This document shows positions 1 through 5,474 of a DNA stretch of 5,638 nt, piece by piece. The notes beneath the pieces were generated by a model. The model saw only the letters and a program-made list of their open reading frames with translations. It was not told where the DNA came from and did not search any database. The translations under genes were made by a program, and so were the position numbers. Each line of letters starts with the position of its first letter. Position 1 is the first letter of the stretch. The DNA comes from CAYTQK01 sp964439745 (lineage in GTDB: Bacteria > Desulfobacterota > Desulfobacteria > Desulfobacterales > Desulfosudaceae): contig CAYTQK010000215.1 in NCBI GenBank assembly GCA_964439745.1, positions 1 through 5,638 on the forward strand, written 5' to 3'.

Positions 1-1
1 A

Positions 2-790
2 GGCAAGCGGAAAAGCGCCGAGGAGGCCCGGGCCCGCCTGGGGGCCACGGCCGATGCGGACGTCGGGTCCGCCCTGAACGGCCTGGAAGCGGCCGCAGCG
101 CGTGTCCGGGAAGCGCCGGACCAGCGCAGCATTACGCTGGCGGACATCGAGACGGCTATCGACAGGAAGGCCATGCTGTATGACAAGGCCGGGGAAGAGC
201 ATTACAACCTCATATCGGCCCTGCACAAGAGCCTGCGCGGCAGTGATCCGGATGCAGCCGTCTACTGGCTGGAACGGATGATGTCGGCCGGGGAAGATCC
301 TTTTTACATTATTCGGCGAATGGTCCGGTTCGCCTCGGAGGACATCGGCAACGCCGACCCCGCGGCCCTGCGGATTGCCCTCGATGCCGGGGAGGCCTAT
401 CGCCAGCTGGGATCGCCGGAAGGAGACCTGGCCCTGGTCCAGGCGGCCGTCTATCTGGCCACTGCGCCCAAGAGCAACAGCCTCTACCGGACCCACCACG
501 ACATCAAGAAGGCCGTCAAAGCGACCGGTTATCTGCCGGTACCTCACCATATCCGCAACGCACCCACCGCCCTGATGAAGTCCATCGGATATGGCCGGGG
601 ATACAAGTACGCCCATGATTACCAGGGCGGTTACACCCCCCAGGAGCGCCTGCCGGACAAGCTGGCCGGGCAGGTTTACTACCAGCCCACTGATCGCGGT
701 TATGAAAAGACCATCAAATCGCGGCTGGACCGCTGGCGGGCGCTGAAGGCGCGACAGAAAACCAGGAGCAGCGAGCCGTCATCCGAGTAA
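2..790 (+). CDS. rarA: Replication-associated recombination protein A (RarA/MgsA), C-terminal part, 5' end outside window
   Basis: RarA is a cytoplasmic AAA+ ATPase of the clamp-loader/RuvB-like group that acts at stalled replication forks and on single-stranded DNA ends. The frame is open from base 2, so the gene enters from the left; the internal ATG at 173 is not the start. About 262 residues are visible. First comes the end of the AAA+ lid (ALNGLE at 71-88), then a linker (ITLADIETAIDRKAM), then the MgsA C-terminal tetramerisation domain. Segments matching my memory of E. coli RarA include HYNLISALHKSLRGSDPDAA, ASEDIGNADP, YLATAPKSNSLY, RNAPTALMKSIGYG and KYAHDYQGGY. The Walker A and B motifs lie upstream and cannot be checked. 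Oddity: where the family has GDAR-x-ALN (sensor 2), this protein reads ADVGSALN, so the usual arginine is Gly (codon 65-67). The gene ends in TAA, 67 bases before the next gene. Family assignment is very secure. Confidence 0.96.
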   Translation, partial: GKRKSAEEARARLGATADADVGSALNGLEAAAARVREAPDQRSITLADIETAIDRKAMLYDKAGEEHYNLISALHKSLRGSDPDAAVYWLERMMSAGEDPFYIIRRMVRFASEDIGNADPAALRIALDAGEAYRQLGSPEGDLALVQAAVYLATAPKSNSLYRTHHDIKKAVKATGYLPVPHHIRNAPTALMKSIGYGRGYKYAHDYQGGYTPQERLPDKLAGQVYYQPTDRGYEKTIKSRLDRWRALKARQKTRSSEPSSE

Positions 791-857
791 AACCGGCCGG
801 CTGCCGCCGGTGTTCGGAAGGGGGCAACCGGTGGAAACCCGGAGGGGGAAAGGAGTA

Positions 858-1595
858 ATGGTGATTGAAACTGCCGGCCTGACCAAAAAATACGGGAATT
901 TTACAGCGGTGGCCGACCTGTCCCTGTTTGTCAGTGTCGGTGAAATTTTCGGGTTTATCGGGCCCAACGGGGCCGGAAAAACAACCACCATCAGCATGCT
1001 CGGCGGCATTCTGGCCCCCACCGCGGGCAAAGTCCGTATCTGCGGCATCGATATGGCAGCTGCGCCGGAAGCGGCCAAGCAGCAGATCGGGTTTATCCCG
1101 GACCGGCCCTTTTTGTATGAAAAACTGACGGCCATGGAATTTCTGAAATTCATGGCCGACCTGTACGGGGTGGAGAAAAAGACCTTTGCAAAACGCGCCC
1201 GGACGCAGCTGGCCCGTTTTTCCCTTGAGGCCTGGGGGGATCATCTCATAGAATCGTTTTCACACGGCATGAAGCAGCGCCTTATCATGGCCGGGGCGCT
1301 GCTTCATGAGCCCCGGGTGCTGGTGGTGGACGAACCCATGGTCGGGCTGGATCCCGGCGGACAGAAGATGATCAAGTCGCTCTTTCGCGAACTGGCCGAA
1401 ACCGGGGTAACCATATTCATGTCCACCCATACCCTTTCCGTGGCCCAGGAAGTGTGCGACCGGGTCGGCGTTATCCATCAGGGCCGCCTGATCGCCGACG
1501 GTACCATGGCGGACCTGACCCTGAAAACCGGGGCCGGGCAGGCGGACCTGGAAGATGTTTTCTTCCGGCTGACCCAGGAGGCGGAAACACCATAA
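858..1595 (+). CDS. ABC transporter ATP-binding protein, ABC-2/NatA-CcmA-like, no adjacent permease
   Basis: This is a 245-residue nucleotide-binding subunit expected to power a membrane exporter from the cytoplasmic face. Visible motifs, in order, are Walker A GPNGAGKTT (35-43), Q-loop region IGFIPDRPF with Asp82 where Gln or Glu is usual, signature FSHGMKQR (134-141), Walker B VLVVDEP (154-160, catalytic Glu159), D-loop GLDP and switch His191 in STHTLS. The C-terminal tail LEDVFFRLT is typical of the ABC-2 drug, Na+ or polysaccharide exporter ATPases. I chose ATG 858 because the ABC domain starts there (VIETAGLTKKYG). The GGAGG at 841-845 is 12 bases upstream and the closer AGGAG at 851-855 only 2 bases. 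GTG 861, 5 bases after AGGAG, is an equally good start. An in-frame ATG at 810 would add 16 residues and is less likely. The partner permease is not next door, so the substrate cannot be inferred. Confidence 0.92.
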   Translation: MVIETAGLTKKYGNFTAVADLSLFVSVGEIFGFIGPNGAGKTTTISMLGGILAPTAGKVRICGIDMAAAPEAAKQQIGFIPDRPFLYEKLTAMEFLKFMADLYGVEKKTFAKRARTQLARFSLEAWGDHLIESFSHGMKQRLIMAGALLHEPRVLVVDEPMVGLDPGGQKMIKSLFRELAETGVTIFMSTHTLSVAQEVCDRVGVIHQGRLIADGTMADLTLKTGAGQADLEDVFFRLTQEAETP

Positions 1596-1610
1596 ACCGG
1601 ATATTTCCTA

Positions 1611-1617
1611 AAGGAGG
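1611..1617 (+). promoter_or_regulatory. Strong ribosome binding site of the MBL-fold gene
   Basis: AAGGAGG lies 6 bases before ATG 1624. It is close to a perfect complement of the 16S 3' end and is the strongest conventional Shine-Dalgarno in the window. It fixes the start of the following gene and suggests efficient translation. Confidence 0.85.
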
Positions 1618-1623
1618 TTTATT

Positions 1624-2256
1624 ATGACAGCAGAAGATTTTGTCAAACAGATCAACTGGCTGGGACACGATGCCTTCCGGATCGATGGGAGCCGGACCGT
1701 CTACTTCGATCCCTACCAGATTTCCGGCGGACCGACGGCGGACCTTATTCTCATTTCCCACGAACATTTTGATCACTGCAGCCCGGAGGACGTGGCCAGA
1801 ATTCAGGGACCGGAAACAATGATCGTCACGGACAAGGATTCGGCCGCCAAGCTGTCCGGGAACGTCCGGACGGTTGCCCCCGGCGATACGGTTACCGAAA
1901 AGGATGTCGCCATCGAGGTGGTGCCTTCCTATAATACGGACAAGCAATTTCATCCCCGGCGGAACCAATGGCTGGGATTTGTCATTGAGCTGGACGGCAT
2001 TCGCCTGTATCATGCCGGGGATACTGATGTAATTCCGGAAATGGCGGATATCCGTGCGGACATCGCCCTGCTGCCCGTATCCGGAACATACGTCATGACG
2101 GCCGAAGAGGCCGTCCAGGCCGCCCGCATGATCAAGCCCCGGATCGCCATTCCCATGCATTACGGCACGGTGGTCGGTTCGGACCAGGACGCCCGCTCCT
2201 TTCAAAAGGCCCTGGACGGGGAGATCGACGTTCGGATACTGGAATGCCGGTCCTGA
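1624..2256 (+). CDS. UlaG-like metallo-beta-lactamase-fold metal-dependent hydrolase
   Basis: This 210-residue soluble protein is a single MBL-fold domain with normal length for the small UlaG-like/UPF0173 group. The metal-binding motif HEHFDH is at residues 46-51 (H46, H48, D50, H51). Further likely metal or active-site positions are His110 in QFHP, the YHAGDTD block at 129-135 and His179 in IPMHYGT. The segments WLGHDAFRI near the N-terminus and WLGFVIELDGIRLYHAGDTD are characteristic of this group. There is no signal peptide, so it is cytoplasmic. Substrates of these proteins are mostly unknown; UlaG itself opens L-ascorbate-6-phosphate, but most relatives do not do this and nothing nearby suggests ascorbate use. 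ATG 1624 has an excellent Shine-Dalgarno. The gene sits 28 bases after the ABC ATPase and 45 bases before the rdgC-like pair, so it is probably co-transcribed with them. Fold secure; biochemical role unknown. Confidence 0.93.
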   Translation: MTAEDFVKQINWLGHDAFRIDGSRTVYFDPYQISGGPTADLILISHEHFDHCSPEDVARIQGPETMIVTDKDSAAKLSGNVRTVAPGDTVTEKDVAIEVVPSYNTDKQFHPRRNQWLGFVIELDGIRLYHAGDTDVIPEMADIRADIALLPVSGTYVMTAEEAVQAARMIKPRIAIPMHYGTVVGSDQDARSFQKALDGEIDVRILECRS

Positions 2257-2301
2257 AAAACTGCCGGACCGGCGATGAATCGAGGAAAAAGGATAAAGAG
2301 A

Positions 2302-2916
2302 ATGGGACTGCTGACAACCAGAACATCGATTACCTGCTACCGGGTGGAGGGCGGCCTGCCGGCACCGGTGGTGGAAACCGTGCACAGCCGCCTGCGACGG
2401 CATGTGATCGCCAACATCGATGACCAGCCCGCGGAAAAAGCGGTGGGCTGGTCTTCCTTTGAAACGCCCCTGGCCGCCGATATGGACAGTGCCGACGTCC
2501 AGTTCGGCCATTTCCTGGTTTTTGTCCTGCGCATCGACAAGAAATCCATTCCGGCCAAGGTGGTCCGGAAATATTGTGATCAGCAGATCAGAAAGAAACT
2601 GGAAAAGACCGGCCAGCAGCTGCTCGCCAAAAAAGAAAAACAGCAGATCCGGGAGAAGGTGCTGCACGAGCTGGCCCTGCGGATCCCGGCCACGCCCCGG
2701 GCCTTTGACCTGGCCTGGGACTACGAGGCCGGGCGGCTGTGGTTTTTCTCCAATCTGAAGAACGCCAACGAAGAGCTGGAGACCCTGTTTTTAAAAACAT
2801 TCTCCCTGCGCCTGATCCGGCTTTTCCCCTATACCATCGCGGCCCTGGAGGCCGGTCTGTCCGATGAAGACAAGGACCGCCTGTTTACCTGCGCCCCCAC
2901 TAATTTCATGGAGTAA
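2302..2916 (+). CDS. RdgC-like protein, N-terminal half (recombination-associated DNA-binding protein)
   Basis: This 204-residue protein resembles the N-terminal half of RdgC, a ring-shaped DNA-binding protein that limits RecA activity in proteobacteria. Shared features, compared with my memory of E. coli RdgC, are the opening MGLLTTRTSITCYRV, a VGWSSFE block (48-54, matching MGWVPP), FLVFVLRIDKKSIPAKVV (71-88, matching the E. coli block around KILPSPVI), a Lys/Gln-rich helix with LAKKEKQQIREKVLHEL (108-124, matching KLKKTEKDSLKDEVLHSL), PRAF (132-135) and a strand plus SNLKNANEELETL (150-162). RdgC of E. coli is about 300 residues; here the protein stops before the region matching its C-terminal half. 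I chose ATG 2302 because AAGGA (2289-2293) is 8 bases upstream and the homologous N-terminus begins there. The upstream ATG at 2275 has no Shine-Dalgarno. Two bases separate its stop from the next gene. Confidence 0.78.
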   Translation: MGLLTTRTSITCYRVEGGLPAPVVETVHSRLRRHVIANIDDQPAEKAVGWSSFETPLAADMDSADVQFGHFLVFVLRIDKKSIPAKVVRKYCDQQIRKKLEKTGQQLLAKKEKQQIREKVLHELALRIPATPRAFDLAWDYEAGRLWFFSNLKNANEELETLFLKTFSLRLIRLFPYTIAALEAGLSDEDKDRLFTCAPTNFME

Positions 2917-2918
2917 TC

Positions 2919-3467
2919 ATGCTTGACGTCTCTGTCGCCTATAACCGGTACAAGTTTCTGGGACATGAATTCCTGACCTGGCTGTGGTTCCTGATCGAGC
3001 AGTCTCCCGATGATTTCAAGGACGCCGAGGACAGGCCGGCAACGCTCCGGATCGGCAACCGCATCGTCCTGGAAAACAGCCGCCGGGAGGCGGTCGAGAC
3101 CATCACCATCAAGGGGAGTGAATCCGAACTGGAAGAGGGCCGGCTGGCCGTAAAAAAGGGCGCCGTGGTCACGGAAATGAATCTCTATTTTTATTTTTCC
3201 GACCAGCTCTGGATTTTTGATATCAAGGGAGAGAGCCTGGACGTGTCCAATCTGAAAGTGCCGGAAACCGATGCGCCGGAGACGGGGGCGGCTGAGCCCG
3301 GGGAGGATGACACCCGGGAAACCGCCCTGCTGACCCGCATGGAACAGTACCAGATCCTGCTGGCCTTCCTCCATCATACCTATCAGCGGTTCGTGGCCTT
3401 GCGGATAAGTGACAAATGGCCGGACAAAACGGTGCCGCGCATCAAAAAGTGGGCCCGGGCCGTCTGA
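2919..3467 (+). CDS. Probable RdgC C-terminal half encoded as a separate protein
   Basis: This 182-residue soluble protein has no motif I know on its own, but its layout follows the C-terminal half of RdgC. LGHEFLTWLW (14-23) matches an LTEWV-type segment. TLRIGNRIVLEN (42-53) matches the strand before the insertion. EEGRLAVKKGAVVTEMNLYF (72-91) matches the IEAGKVVTKLALDW block of E. coli RdgC. SDQLWIFDIKGESLDVSNLKVP (94-115) matches the strands after it. An acidic Pro/Glu-rich linker (115-136) precedes a C-terminal helix (EQYQILLAFLHHTYQRFVAL, 142-161). ATG 2919 is 2 bases after the preceding TAA, with GGAG at 2910-2913 inside the upstream gene's last codons; this points to translational coupling and roughly equal production. 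I infer that the two proteins assemble together. A Desulfobacterota-specific hypothetical protein unrelated to RdgC is the alternative. The gene ends convergently with the minus-strand gene. Confidence 0.62.
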   Translation: MLDVSVAYNRYKFLGHEFLTWLWFLIEQSPDDFKDAEDRPATLRIGNRIVLENSRREAVETITIKGSESELEEGRLAVKKGAVVTEMNLYFYFSDQLWIFDIKGESLDVSNLKVPETDAPETGAAEPGEDDTRETALLTRMEQYQILLAFLHHTYQRFVALRISDKWPDKTVPRIKKWARAV

Positions 3468-3552
3468 GACGGTAGTGGTCGCCGCTGCTTTCGCGCCGGC
3501 CCCCCTGGTCTGCGGGGGGGCTGTTCAGTCCGGGATGACAGCCAATTGTTTT
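3468..3552. other. Convergent intergenic region with GC-rich hairpin
   Basis: This region of 85 bases separates two converging genes. It contains a 7-bp G/C hairpin, GCCCCCC at 3499-3505 with GGGGGGC at 3515-3521 and a 9-base loop. A smaller perfect stem (CCGTC/GACGG, 3460-3472) has the plus-strand stop codon as its loop. The larger hairpin has no T-run directly after it on either strand, so it is not a standard intrinsic terminator. It may still block read-through or protect 3' ends. The T-rich run at 3549-3554 lies 27 bases downstream and overlaps the stop codon of the minus-strand gene. Confidence 0.4.
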
Positions 3553-4506
3553 TTACTTATGTTCGTGTGCTTCGGGCTGTGCGCTGCCCTCTTCGGCAGG
3601 TGCTTCGCTCTTTTTTTCCTGCGGCCGGGTGCTCATGACAACGCCGGACAGCGCGTGCTGAACGGTGTCCAGCCGGCGGCCGGCCAGGGCCATGGCTTCT
3701 TTTTCCCCGCTGGCATCCAGGATGGCGGCTTCATCGAGATAGGTCTGTACCTGACGGAGGGTGTCCACGGCCGGTTGATTATCGATTTCAGAAAATAATG
3801 CCAGTGACCGTTCCAGGTAGGCATCAATTCGATTGTAGTCCGGCAGGCCGGACGCACCGGCCAGGGCCAGGGCTTTGGCCGCGTAAGCGCCGGCGGCAAA
3901 AGTATAGACGGTTTTTTTGTCGTAGACTTCCCGTTCCGGCCGGTCCCAGTCCGCCCCGTGCAGAATCAGCAGCCGCTCTTTGCCGGCCGGGGTAAAGGTG
4001 CCTTTCCAGATTTCCACCGCGCCGTCGGACTGGCGGACGTAATAATTATTGGCATGAAACAGGCTGGCCAGAAAAATCAGCAGAAGAAGGCCGCCGACAA
4101 CGGCCACGATTGTTTTTATAAAACCGTCCAGCGGCGGTGCCTGGCCGTTGTCATCCAAAGAGTCGGTCGAAGCATTGCCGGCGGATGGGGTAGCACAGGG
4201 GGCGGCCTTTGTGACTGCGGGCTTGCTGTCGCCGGTGGCTGGCCGGGGGGAAGAAGCCGGGGCCGGCTGCTCCGGGGGCGCTGGCTCTTTTTTGGGCCGG
4301 GGTGGTTCTGAGGGGTCGGCCGCAGCCGGCCCGGCGGTTGTCCCGGTGTCCGCGGCGGCCGGAGCAGGTTCCTTCGGCGGGGCGGTTTCCGGCGCGGGCG
4401 GGGTGGTCATCTCCGGACTTTCTTCCGGGGCGGCTGCCGATGGTTCTTCTTGGCGATCATTTTTTTTTGATTGTGAGGTGGATTGGAACAGGCTTTTTTT
4501 TCCCAT
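3553..4506 (-). CDS. Single-pass membrane protein with long Pro/Ala/Glu-rich N-terminal tail, unknown function
   Basis: I do not recognise the family. The 317-residue protein has three parts. Residues 1-127 start with a Lys-rich MGKKSLFQSTSQSKK and continue as low-complexity Pro/Ala/Glu/Thr sequence, surely disordered. Residues about 129-150 form one hydrophobic helix (IKTIVAVVGGLLLLIFLASL). Residues 151-317 begin NNYYVRQSDGAVEIWKGTF, a beta-rich start, then become helical (KTVYTFAAGAYAAKALALA, YLERSLALFSEID, LRQVQTYLDEAAIL), and end in a charged tail HEHK. Charge balance suggests the tail is cytoplasmic and the C-terminal domain periplasmic. ATG 4506 is preferred because AAAGGAG (4523-4517) is 10 bases before it; a TTG at 4515 would be only 1 base from that site. 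It is divergent from larE and convergent with the rdgC-like pair. The helical part could be a TPR-like or helical-bundle scaffold; that is only a guess from pattern. Confidence 0.85.
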   Translation of the reverse strand: MGKKSLFQSTSQSKKNDRQEEPSAAAPEESPEMTTPPAPETAPPKEPAPAAADTGTTAGPAAADPSEPPRPKKEPAPPEQPAPASSPRPATGDSKPAVTKAAPCATPSAGNASTDSLDDNGQAPPLDGFIKTIVAVVGGLLLLIFLASLFHANNYYVRQSDGAVEIWKGTFTPAGKERLLILHGADWDRPEREVYDKKTVYTFAAGAYAAKALALAGASGLPDYNRIDAYLERSLALFSEIDNQPAVDTLRQVQTYLDEAAILDASGEKEAMALAGRRLDTVQHALSGVVMSTRPQEKKSEAPAEEGSAQPEAHEHK

Positions 4507-4543
4507 ACCGGTCAAACTCCTTTGAAAATATCGGTTCGGTCAT

Positions 4544-4572
4544 GCTATACATTGAGTTTATATGAAATTGAA
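4544..4572 (-). promoter_or_regulatory. Candidate promoter for the membrane-protein gene
   Basis: Read on the minus strand, TTCAAT (4572-4567) and TATAGC (4549-4544) are separated by 17 bases, a sigma70-like arrangement. Transcription would start about 30 bases before the ATG at 4506. It was picked by eye in an AT-rich stretch, so chance matches are possible. Confidence 0.4.
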
Positions 4573-4581
4573 TACTATATA
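4552..4581 (+). promoter_or_regulatory. Candidate promoter for larE (and glnS)
   Basis: TTGAGT (4552-4557) and TATATA (4576-4581), 18 bases apart, form a sigma70-like promoter on the plus strand. Transcription would start near 4588, giving a leader of about 60-70 bases if translation starts near 4649-4658. It overlaps the minus-strand candidate promoter, so the two may compete. Initiation near 4588 leaves little room for a start at GTG 4604. Confidence 0.45.
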
Positions 4582-4612
4582 AGATACCGAAGCTGTTTGT
4601 AAAGTGCTTTTT

Positions 4613-4628
4613 GCCGCCTGCCGGCGGC
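4613..4628 (+). other. GC hairpin in the larE leader
   Basis: GCCGCC (4613-4618) and GGCGGC (4623-4628) form a perfect 6-bp stem with a TGCC loop. It lies 16 bases before the GGAGGTGA ribosome binding site. It could influence translation of larE, but it has no T-run and so is not a terminator. Confidence 0.35.
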
Positions 4629-4644
4629 TGGCGGCCCGGCCGTC

Positions 4645-4652
4645 GGAGGTGA
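4645..4652 (+). promoter_or_regulatory. Strong Shine-Dalgarno GGAGGTGA that questions the larE start
   Basis: GGAGGTGA matches the anti-Shine-Dalgarno over 8 bases. At normal spacing (about 5 bases from the end of the match) the codon is ATT at 4658, preceded by ATC 4655 and followed by ATT 4661. No ATG, GTG or TTG is correctly placed: GTG 4649 is inside the element and ATG 4703 is 50 bases away. Confidence 0.5.
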
Positions 4653-5464
4653 CCATCATTATTGATGCCGGCATCACAGCCAAGAAAAACCGGCTGACAG
4701 CCATGGTGAAGAAGCAGGCGCCCCTGGCCGTGGCCCTGTCCGGCGGTGTTGACAGTGCCCTGCTGCTGGCCGTGGCCCATGAAGCGGTGGGCGATGCGGT
4801 CGTCGCACTGACTTCGATTTCTCCCCTGCATCCGGCCAAAGAAAGGCAGGCGGCGGCAAGGGTGGCCTCGAGCCTCGGCGTCCGGCAGGTGGAGTGGCCG
4901 ACGCGGCGCCTGGAGACCGACGAATTCACGGCCAATCCCCCGGACCGCTGCTATATCTGCAAAAAAATGTTGTGGACGGAGCTGGGTCGGGCGGCCGCCG
5001 GCCTGGGCGTGGAGCGCCTGGCGGACGGTCTCTGCGTCGATGAGCTGGATGAAGACAGGCCCGGCATCCGGGCCGGACGGGAAATGGGGATCCTCTCTCC
5101 CCTGGTGGAAGTGGGTTTGCGCAAAGGAGAAGTCGTTCAGCTGGCCCGTGCCGCCGGACTGCCGGTCTGGGACCAGCCGTCCAATGCCTGCCTGGCCACG
5201 CGGATTCCCTTTGGTACGCCCATCACGATCGAACGCCTGGCACGGATCGAGGCGGCCGAAAACCTGCTGCACGACCTGGGTTTTGCCCGGTGCCGGGTCC
5301 GGCTCTGCGGGCAGGCAGCCCGGATCGAAGTCGATCCGGAGCAGATCGAGCAGCTCACCGAAAAGTCCCGGCGGGAACGGATCCGGCGGCAATTGCAGAA
5401 ACTGGGTTTTGCCCGGGTGGCCGCGGATCTGGGCGGATACGGCGCCGACAACAATATTGCCTGA
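4649..5464 (+). CDS. larE: ATP-dependent sacrificial sulfur transferase LarE (nickel-pincer cofactor synthesis), three-cysteine type
   Basis: LarE is a cytoplasmic PP-loop enzyme that adenylates the LarB product and donates sulfur to make the thiocarboxylates of the nickel-pincer nucleotide used by lactate racemase and relatives. The PP-loop SGGVDS is about 30 residues from the start used here. Other family blocks are NPPDRCYICKK, LADGLCVDELDEDRPG, GILSPL and SNACLATRIPFG, with a C-terminal ferredoxin-like part ending LGGYG. The Cys in SNACLATR aligns with sacrificial Cys176 of Lactobacillus plantarum LarE. The extra CYIC pair supports the type in which three cysteines can hold an Fe-S cluster. 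The start is uncertain: GTG 4604 lacks a ribosome binding site, GTG 4649 overlaps one, ATT 4658 is ideally spaced, and ATG 4703 would remove the usual N-terminal helix. No larA, larB or larC is in the window. glnS starts 10 bases downstream, so co-transcription is likely. Confidence 0.9.
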   Translation: MTIIIDAGITAKKNRLTAMVKKQAPLAVALSGGVDSALLLAVAHEAVGDAVVALTSISPLHPAKERQAAARVASSLGVRQVEWPTRRLETDEFTANPPDRCYICKKMLWTELGRAAAGLGVERLADGLCVDELDEDRPGIRAGREMGILSPLVEVGLRKGEVVQLARAAGLPVWDQPSNACLATRIPFGTPITIERLARIEAAENLLHDLGFARCRVRLCGQAARIEVDPEQIEQLTEKSRRERIRRQLQKLGFARVAADLGGYGADNNIA

Positions 5465-5474
5465 GGAGTTACTT

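Larger units (their letters stand above)
4535..4591. repeat. Imperfect inverted repeat flanking the divergent promoters
   Basis: TTCGGTCATGCTATA (4535-4549) and TATAAGATACCGAA (4578-4591) are imperfect inverted copies. The outer six bases TTCGGT/ACCGAA are perfect and the inner parts match with small gaps. The arms enclose both candidate promoters, which is where a shared repressor or activator could bind. No known operator consensus was recognised. Confidence 0.35.

Noticed and set aside
792..811. ACCGGC/GCCGGT hairpin just after rarA as a terminator
   Set aside because: The stem is only 6 bp, the loop is 8 bases and no T-run follows. GC-rich stems of this kind arise easily by chance here.
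2275..2301. Upstream ATG 2275 as the start of the RdgC-like N-terminal gene
   Set aside because: There is no Shine-Dalgarno before it, and the added residues (MNRGKRIKR) have no counterpart in RdgC. ATG 2302 has AAGGA at 8 bases.
1471..2667. A 398-codon open frame on the minus strand, antisense to the MBL and RdgC-like genes
   Set aside because: It spans several real genes, its translation is His/Gly/Arg/Pro-rich with no domain, and the opposite strand has clear families with ribosome binding sites. It is a GC-content shadow.
3499..3521. C6/G7 hairpin as an intrinsic terminator
   Set aside because: The stem is strong but no T-tract follows on either strand within the usual distance. Kept only as a hairpin in the intergenic entry.
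4148..4525. A plus-strand open frame rich in Gly/Ala/Ser opposite the Pro-rich tail
   Set aside because: Its composition is just the complement of Pro/Ala/Glu codons; it has no ribosome binding site and no family.
4604..4648. GTG 4604 as the larE start
   Set aside because: There is no ribosome binding site, it is only about 16 bases from the predicted transcription start, the extra residues contain the leader hairpin, and it lengthens the N-terminus well beyond the family's usual size.
4457..5392. A 311-codon minus-strand open frame opposite larE
   Set aside because: It covers larE, the promoter region and part of the membrane-protein gene, and has low-complexity Arg/Gly/Gln-rich translation. 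It is a shadow of real coding.
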